Of a DNA stretch of 64,000 bases, positions 54,470 through 62,700 are shown piece by piece; the first letter of the stretch is position 1, and each line of letters begins with the position of its first letter. Source of the stretch: a virus. The stretch lies in IMG/VR virus record IMGVR_UViG_3300042371_001161, positions 1 through 64,000 of that record. One strand, written 5' to 3'. Both the position numbers and the translations under genes were made by a program. The notes under the pieces are model-generated. The model did not search any database, had not been told where the DNA came from, and saw only the letters and a list, made by a program, of their open reading frames with translations.

Positions 54470-56581
54470 ATGCGTTGGAACCCGTCTCAAAATAAAAATA
54501 TAATCCCCCCGTCCCGCAAGGACCTGGGCTATGGAGCTCCGGTATCCATAAACCCGTCCCTAGCAGGGAAAGCGTATAAGGATGGATGGGACATTGAACG
54601 CGCCTATCGCGAGGGAATGTCCAAGATTACTTGGGTCAATAGATGTATTGATGCGATTGCTGGAAATCAGGCTCGCCTTCCAATTATTCTTAGGAAAGAC
54701 AACTCTAATCAGGGGGAAATAGTTCGCGGCCGCGAGGCCAACAGGTCTACCCTCTTAGAGCTCTTGAATAATAAGGCGAATGTAGGAGAAAACTCTTTTA
54801 TTTTCCGATACAGATTGTCGGCTCAGCTGATGCTCGGTACTCGAGGGGCATTCGTAGAGAAAATTAGAGGACGGGATGGGGGAATTATTGCCCTCAACCT
54901 TCTTCCACCTCAATCAACGGCACCAATACCGGACCCCAAAAAGTTCGTATCAGGGTACGAAGTACAAATGCCCTACGGAGAAAAGCAGTTCTTAAAGCCA
55001 GAAGATGTTTGCTGGATAAGGAGACCGCACCCTCTCGACCCTTATCTGTCCCTTACGCCACTGGAAGCGGCTGGGGTTGCCATTGAGATAGAAAACCTAG
55101 CCAAAATCTACAACCGCAACTACCTGCTTAATGATGGTCGTCCTGGCGGCATTTTGGTTGTTCGTGGAGAGATGGAAGAAGACGATAAGGAGGAGCTTAG
55201 AAATAGGTTCCGCGGCAATCTGGCAAGGGCTGGTCATACAACAGTTATTGCTGCCGATGACGGTGTTGATTTCGTCGATACTTCGGCCAATCCGCGCGAT
55301 GCGGCATATGTTCAGATGCGTCAAATAACAAAAGAAGAAATTCTGTCAGCATTTGGTGTTCCTGAATCCGTCATAGGAAACGCTTCTGGAAGAACATTCA
55401 GTAATGCCGGAGAAGAAATCCGTGTTTTTTGGATGGAAACAATGCTCCCCCATCTTGAGCCAATCGCCAGAGCTCTTGATGAACTCGATGACAAGTATTA
55501 TCTAGATTTTGACACGTCAGAAGTCCCAATTCTTATGCTCTACAAGCAGGAAAGAGACAGGTACCTGTTGCAGGAGTTCCAGACTGGCTTAATTAGTGCA
55601 AACGAGTATAGAATCGGTTCTTCTCGTAAAGAAGTTGAGGCAGACCTCGCAGACTCCTTGCTCCAGAACCCCAATCTCATTCCGATTGCTAACACCAAGA
55701 AGAAAATGGAAGAAGGCCAGACTGAAGTCCCAGGTATGCCAGGAATGCCTCCGGGAATGCCAGGAATGCCGCCGGGAATGCCGGGAATGCCTCCAGGTGT
55801 GCCAGGAATGCCCCCAGGACCAGTTCCGCCGGGCGGCGAACCTGTACCGCTGGACGTCAATACGATGGCTGGGGCACTTGCGGAGTCCGCAGCCAGTGGC
55901 CAGCTTGCGCAAACAACAACCCCACCAGAGGCCTTTGGAGGCGGCGTACAGGCTCCAATGCCCCCAGGACCTATGTCCGTGGCATCGTCGCCGGATAACG
56001 AGATACAGGTAAAGTCCACGGAAGAAAAACAAGAGACCAAAGACGCAATTGACCGCAATGAACAGGCGATAGAGCGATGGACGAACATTCTAGCTCGTGG
56101 CATGGAGAGAGTTATTGAGCGCCAGCAACGAGTAGTTCTTGAAAAGGCAAGCGGGACAAAATCAAGGAAAGCCCTAATGCACGGCACGCTTGATATTGAA
56201 TCCGTATTGTCAATAGATACGTGGAACAAGCAGTTCGATGAGGATATTCGTCCTGTTGTGTCATCAATTATTAATGATTCTTTTGAATCGAGAGTTAATG
56301 ACGCATCCACAAACGGTCTCAAAATCAAAGCCTTGCCAGCAAAAGATGTTCGAGCAATGGTTGATGCACATACATTGAGAATTAAGAAAATTAACGAGTC
56401 TCATTTCAATGAAATTAACTCTTTAATGCTCAAATCTTTCGTGTATGCGGATGAAGAAAAACGGTTTAGTTTCTTTCGCGATGGTCTCGTAGAAATGTTC
56501 ACGGATTTTTTTGCGCACCAACAAGAATTACTGGCAGAGCGCGAGACAAGGTCGGCATGGAGTTTCGGCCAGACAGTTTAA
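54470..56581 (+). CDS. Portal protein with Met-Gly-Pro linker and C-terminal extension
   Basis: 703 residues. Residues ~45-400 are an HK97-type portal (AYREGMSKITWVNRCIDAIAG, LEAAGVAIEIENLAKIYNRN, GAFVEKIRGRDG, then FGVPESVIG and FSNAGEEIRVFWMETMLPHL). Next is a linker of GMPPGMPGMPP repeats (~420-450), and the last ~170 residues are an unusual helical domain (ERWTNILARGMERVIERQQRV). Typical portals end near 400-450, so this is long. AGG lies seven bases before the ATG, eight after the previous stop. The extra domain may bind scaffold, capsid or cargo. Confidence 0.9.
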   Translation: MRWNPSQNKNIIPPSRKDLGYGAPVSINPSLAGKAYKDGWDIERAYREGMSKITWVNRCIDAIAGNQARLPIILRKDNSNQGEIVRGREANRSTLLELLNNKANVGENSFIFRYRLSAQLMLGTRGAFVEKIRGRDGGIIALNLLPPQSTAPIPDPKKFVSGYEVQMPYGEKQFLKPEDVCWIRRPHPLDPYLSLTPLEAAGVAIEIENLAKIYNRNYLLNDGRPGGILVVRGEMEEDDKEELRNRFRGNLARAGHTTVIAADDGVDFVDTSANPRDAAYVQMRQITKEEILSAFGVPESVIGNASGRTFSNAGEEIRVFWMETMLPHLEPIARALDELDDKYYLDFDTSEVPILMLYKQERDRYLLQEFQTGLISANEYRIGSSRKEVEADLADSLLQNPNLIPIANTKKKMEEGQTEVPGMPGMPPGMPGMPPGMPGMPPGVPGMPPGPVPPGGEPVPLDVNTMAGALAESAASGQLAQTTTPPEAFGGGVQAPMPPGPMSVASSPDNEIQVKSTEEKQETKDAIDRNEQAIERWTNILARGMERVIERQQRVVLEKASGTKSRKALMHGTLDIESVLSIDTWNKQFDEDIRPVVSSIINDSFESRVNDASTNGLKIKALPAKDVRAMVDAHTLRIKKINESHFNEINSLMLKSFVYADEEKRFSFFRDGLVEMFTDFFAHQQELLAERETRSAWSFGQTV
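55733..55830 (+). repeat. Met-Pro-Gly coding repeats in the portal linker
   Basis: Short in-frame repeats encoding GMPGMPPGMPGMPP. Nearly the same linker vocabulary (MAMPGMPPNEP) appears in the protease-like gene 1.7 kb on (about 57500-57540), suggesting a shared type of flexible linker within the head module. Confidence 0.85.
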
Positions 56582-56707
56582 AGAAATTACTATTTCAGTA
56601 AAATAAATAATATTTTCTTTAAACAAATAACTTTGGTGATAGTTGCACCGGACAGACTTCTAAATCGCTTATTATTTTCAATAGACACGACGTGAAGGGT
56701 CTATCGA
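56582..56707 (+). promoter_or_regulatory. AT-rich gap before the giant gene
   Basis: 126 bases between portal and the protease-helicase gene. It contains TTGCAC at 56643-56648 and a -10-like TATTAT at 56670-56675, but the spacing (21) is long, so this is only a weak promoter candidate. AAGGG lies eight bases before the ATG at 56708. Nothing else is seen. Confidence 0.25.
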
Positions 56708-59700
56708 ATGCCATCAGAATTGTTTGAATATAAGTCGTCTACGCTCGGGCACTCCGACTCCATCAATTTGGATGAAGCGCAGGGAATTGTCGAATGCTTC
56801 GTGGCTGGCATCGGCAACAAGGACTCTGTGGGCGACATCGTTGCCACTGGAGCATTCACGAAGAGCCTCCAACGCCGTAAGCCGCGCGTTGTCTGGGGAC
56901 ACAGTTGGAATGACCCCATTGGCAAGGTTCTAGAGATTTACGAAGTTCCGAACACGGATAATCGCCTTCCTATGAAAATGAAGATGGCCGGAATTGGTGG
57001 CCTGTTCGCTCGAGTTCAGTTCAATCTCAATTCAGAAAAAGGTCGCGAAGCATTCGCCATGGTCGCCTTCTTTGGCGAAGAGCAGGAGTGGTCGATTGGT
57101 TACAAGACACTTCGAGCTCAGTTTGACCAGAAATCCCAAGCAAATATCATTTATGAACTTGAGTTATATGAGGTATCTCCGGTTCTGCATGGCGCAAACC
57201 AGCTAACTGGGACTATTTCCGTTAAGTCCGAAGAGTTGTCCGGTGGAATCTTGATGTCCATGATGAACGAAGAAAACCCAATTGACAAGGCAGAGATAGA
57301 AAAGCAGCTTGCTGCAATTTTGGGCGCAAAAGTATCTTTAATGGAAGTTAACGACGAAGAGATTACGTTTGCGCGAAGAATGGACAACGGAGAAGTTGGC
57401 CGCTACAAGTGTGGATTCAGCAATAATCGCGGACATTATATGTTCGGTGCGCCGCGCCCCATTGTTGTAATGCCCGTGCGTAAGCCCATTGCTCCTGTAA
57501 GCGCAATGCCAATGGCGATGCCAGGTATGCCCCCAAATGAGCCACAAAGAATTGTTCGGCCTTCTCAAATGCCATCAATCCCAGTTGCTATTAAGCCAGG
57601 CGAAAACGGCAACCAGATAGTTCCTTTGCCACCAGTGCAATACGAAAACGATAATGGAAGTCGATTTGACCCAAGTAATCTTGACCAAGAAGAAGCTGAC
57701 TTAAGAGATGCTCTTTTAAAAATCGTAAAGCGTCACGGAAAGTTTAACGAAGATTCCGAGGGAGTATGGGCAGCGTATACCCCTGCTGCACAAAATGAAG
57801 TTGCCGGAATCGGCGTCAAGTGCTCCAACTGCGTCTTTTATCAGGGTGGAAGCGCCTGCAAGATAATCGACATGGAAGTAGAACCTGAAGGTAAGTGTCG
57901 TTTTGCCGTCATCCCAAAGGGCGTTGTCAAGGGAGCCGGCTCAAAAGCATATGAACTCGACGAGGAATTCGCCGAAGAAGATTACGTCGCTGACCTCGAG
58001 GTGAAATACCCCGGGGAATTAGCAGTTGCAGGACTTCGTGGAGTGGTCGGCAAGCGGAGAAAGAAGCGTCGGAGCTTTAAGTTCTTGAGTGAATTTGGTT
58101 CCAAGAGTGAAGATTTTGAAGACAAGCCATACTTACTTCCAGTTGTACCTCAGTTCGCGTTCCAAGTAAAACAAGTTCTTGACCCAATCTTTGATTACCA
58201 TGGTGTTGATTCTTACGTCGACACAAGCGGTATCTTCATGACTTCTGGCGTTACTTACGAATTGATTGAGGCAGTCGACAACGCTGTCGCAAATTTAAAA
58301 AAAAAATCCTTAAGTGAAAACAACCTAGAGTGGAAAGCAGCCGGGTATCGCCTCGGCAGAGCTATCAGCAGTCGATTAATTGACCGCCCAAACATCGGCG
58401 GAGGTCGTTCTCGCGGTCGTTTCTTCACATCTGTGGGTGCGGAAGACTTTGACCCATTCACTGCACGCGACTCCAACCTTAACGGCATCGTAGGAGAGGG
58501 ACTGTTCCTGCGTGGAGTTCCGCTTGCCGTAAATGACCCAACACCAGATGGTCCTGGCTCTATTCGTAACCCCAAGCCATCCCCCAGGCAGGTTGCGAAG
58601 CCGAATGCTGCAGCAATTTCTCGAGCGGAAATTCAAGTAGAGAAAATAACAAAACCTAAAGAGCGCCAGAAACTTTCCTCTGGAAGCGAGCTTGTAAATC
58701 TTCCGCGAATAGACGACCCGGATGTTGATTCGGCAGAAAAATATGGCGCAGCAGAGTCGCAGCGTGACGAGCTTCAAGGCGTTTTGGATGGAGCATCAGA
58801 TTCTGACCAAATAAAGAAGTTAAAGAAGGCCATTGCGGAAATCGACAAATACATGGAACGTGTCGAGAAGATGGCCGAAGGCGAAATGGCTGATACTGAA
58901 AAGCCAAAGAAAAAGCCCGTAAAGAAGCAGGTAGAAAAGACCAGTCAGGGTCTTTCAAGCGGCTACGGCAAGTATCTAAATAAGCCCGAGGCGAAGCGGA
59001 CGCAAGACGAGCGCCGCAAATATGACGGCCCCCTGTCCTCGCTTTCATCAGGAAAGTTGGCAGACAAGGCAGAGCTTCCCGAAGGCTCCAGCCAGCTTGA
59101 AGAGTTATACAAGGAAATGGCAAAAGATATTGTCGCTATTTTGCAGGAACTCGCCAACAATCCAGACGCATCAAAAAGATGGGAATTGCCATGGCGTAAT
59201 GCCGAGAATTATGCGCGGAATCCAACTAGTGACCGCATCTACCAAGGCATGAATCAGATGATTTTGTCCCTTACGGGCTCAGCTCGCGGCTACAAAATGA
59301 ATCGATGGGCCGGAGAGGGACAGTGGAAAAAGTTAGGCGGCAAAGTAAAACCGGGAGGCAGAAACAGGGGAGTGCAGGTTCTCGTTCCTCGTGAAGGACG
59401 AAGCTTTACTGATTCAACTGGCAAGCAAGTTGAAATGGGTCGCTACTATTCTGTTCAAACGGTATACAACGTCGATGAAATTGCAGGACTCCCAGAAAGT
59501 TTCTACGAGCTTGGTGATGTAGAAATAAACCAAGAGCAACGGTTGCAGGATATAGAAAATGTCATTAAGGAAATAGGTCCTTCTTTTGTCGAATCTCTAG
59601 GCTCGCAGGCTTTTTATCGCCCCGCCACCGACAAAATTCATATGCCTGCATTTGAACAGTTCAAGGATGCTTTGGCTTTTTATGGAACTGCAATGCATGA

Positions 59701-62700
59701 GACAATCCACTGGACATCGCATCCGAGTCGACTCGACAGAAAATTGGGGAAAACGTTTGGAGACGAAGATTACGCCTTTGAAGAACTTATTGCAGAAATA
59801 GGCTCCGCGTTTGCAATGGGCGCAATGGGCCTTGAACCAACGATACAAGAAAACCATTTGCTTTACCTAAGTAGCTGGATAAAGAAACTACAAAAAGACC
59901 CGCTAGCAATTCACCGGGCCATTCTGCAGGCGCAGAAAGCAAATGACTACATAATGGACCGCTCTGCCACAATGCGCAAGCTCGCAGGTATCCCTGACGG
60001 CGAACGCAAGGGCAAGGACTCGGGCTGGTTTGAAATACCAATGATTGCTGGATATCCGGGTGGAGAAAAAATAAAGTCACCAACAACAATCACGGGACCA
60101 ATGGAAGACCTGCTTGACATGGAGCAGTACGACGAACTTGTTCCGGATGCTCGAAATCTAAGTATCGAAGAGCGCGAAATGCGCTCCTTCCAGATTCATC
60201 CAAATGCTATACGCAGGAACAAAGACGGCGTAGTAATTACGCCATCTGGAGCTTTGGCAAGCGGCAAAAAGGCTGGCCCAATCAAGAGCAGGAAGGGCGC
60301 TCCCGACGTAGAGCGCACCGATGAAGATATTTCCATGAAGTTTGCGTTCGGCTTAAGTAATGAGCCAACAAACGAGCAGCGAGACATTATGGATGTTGTT
60401 ATGCGTCTTGTTCGTGAGAAAAACCCACAAATCATGTCTATTCTTGCTGGTGCAGGAACAGGAAAAACTACAACCCTGAAGAGTATTGCATGGGCGTTGG
60501 CTCGTGAATTCAACCTATGGCCAGAAGGCGACGAGCGTCGCAAAGAACAACTCAAGTATTTAGCAGATAGATATAAGATTGATTTTAGCAAGATGTCTTC
60601 AGAAGAAATTGCGTTAGCAGTAGCAAAACTTGCAAAAGACAACCCCATGGGCAATATGTATTACACGGTTTTTAACACAAAAAACCAGCATGAAGCCGAG
60701 AAAGAATTCCCTAAAAATACGGGTATAGCCACGACCGACAAGCTTTTTCTTTGGTCTCTAATGCTAGGTGGTGGCGACAAAAGATTTGGTCCTGCGTTCC
60801 GTAGAAAAATGGCAGTCCAGAAACTTAAAGCAGATAACTCAGCCGCCGGAAGCGGTAAAGATAATCCAAAATTTATAAGTAAAGAAAAAACTCCAGATGA
60901 ACCAAGGAGAATTGGTTCCGATTTTGTTCGCGAACATTTTGATGGCACGATTGAAACATTTGTAGGAGAGGAGCCTGGTTACAGGACCCTTGGTTGGCAG
61001 AGACTTGATGATGCCGTGGACTGGATTAAATTCCTTGGGATAGACAAATGGCCCGACCAGCAAACCAGAAGAAGAGACCGAGTACAGAAGGACTCCAAGG
61101 GCAGAACAGTCCGTGACGCCAACGGCAAAGAAGTTCGTGAACAATACGACGAGTCAATATTTATTCTCCCTGATGGAAGAGGAACAACACAAGTAACCAC
61201 TGAAGAAATGGCCGATATTCTCAGTAACGCTCTCGGAAGATGGGAAATATCAAAAGAAGAAAAAGCAGCAGCATGGATGTTTACGCCGTCGGCATATCGT
61301 GCAGAGGGCCGCACCACCCCTAAAGGCCAGGGAAAAGACATTCATGTCGTGGACACGGTCCTCACAGAGGACCAAGTACCCAAATTGTGGGTTGAGGCCC
61401 TCCAGCAAGCGATAGATGCAATGATGGACGGCAACAGCAACATGATTCCGCGAAGGGACTCTGTTCAAAAACTATGGCTACTTTCGAATCCGGACTTAAG
61501 AACCGACCCTGGCCTCATAACGCATTCTGAAAATCAAACAAGAAACAAAGTGCCGATACCGAATACATACAAAGTTGGAGACAAGTATGTTGACGAGAAC
61601 GGTGAAGAATGGATTGTGGCGGGAACCTCGCGAGATGGTTCAAGTAGCAAAGTAAAAGCAAGACTTGCCAAGCGGGTTGCCACTGTCGAGAATCCACTCA
61701 GCGCGTTCATGGTAGACGAGTCTCAAGACTCTAATGAAATTTTGGAAACCGTATTAGAAAACAATAGAAAAAATCTTCCAATAATTTTAGTGGGTGATGA
61801 TAGACAGGCTGTTTATGCTTTCCGCGATGCGAAGAACATACTTGATTCCCTTGATGCTGAATATTCGCTATCAATAACCGAATCATTTAGGTATGGACCA
61901 GTCGTCGCTCACTTAACCAACATGGCACTTGGTCGACAGAACCTCTACCTGAGAGGACAGGAAGTTCCGCAGTCAATGGACTGGAAGCATGTGAAGGGTC
62001 AGGCACAAGAGGTCATAAACATGTTGTTTGACCCAGTGCTTGCAAAAAAAGACAGAAAAGGCGCAAATCAAGTTCCAGAAATCAACGACAAAACACGCGC
62101 CCTGATTATCGACGATATTGAAAAAAGATTTTCAACACCAGATAAAAAAATTGAGATATCTGACAAGACCAGAGTTGCTCAGGATGCAATTCTAAAACAA
62201 CTACGCGACGAGCTCTACGATGAAAGAGAAGGAAAAATAGTCGACTTTGTTGAACTCGCCAATCAAGGCATCTTCCCAGACGCCATTTTAACAGGGACTA
62301 ATGCGGAAATTATAGACTGGGCCCTCAAGTTCATTGACCTAGTCATCAATAGGCCGAACGCCGAAAAAGACGAAAATGGATTCCCAAAAATACCAGAAGT
62401 AGTTATTCCAGCCAAAAAACATGAAGATTTGTTGGCATTTACTATTCAACTTGACTACATCATGAAAAGTCCAGAACAGCAAGCGGCATACGAAAAAATA
62501 TTTGGGGGACGTCCCCCTGAATCCCAGTGGCTTGGGCCAGTCTGGACACAGGGAAGACTTCAACAATTACTTAAACAATCCAGGTCCCAACAGCTAACCA
62601 CCGCATACAGACTCATAACGACAGCCCCACCAGGACAAGCGCCTCTTGGAACTCGCGGAATGCTCACCCTTCTTCGGGGTGAAAATATTGTTGAAGAAGT

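Noticed and set aside
55540-56328. Antisense frame opposite the portal linker and C-terminus
   Set aside because: A product of the Met-Gly-Pro repeat composition; the sense strand is a convincing portal gene in the same place.
58255-61697. Many antisense frames opposite the giant gene, some over 100 codons
   Set aside because: No ribosome binding sites, no recognisable domains, and they lie against a frame with clear metallopeptidase and helicase motifs.
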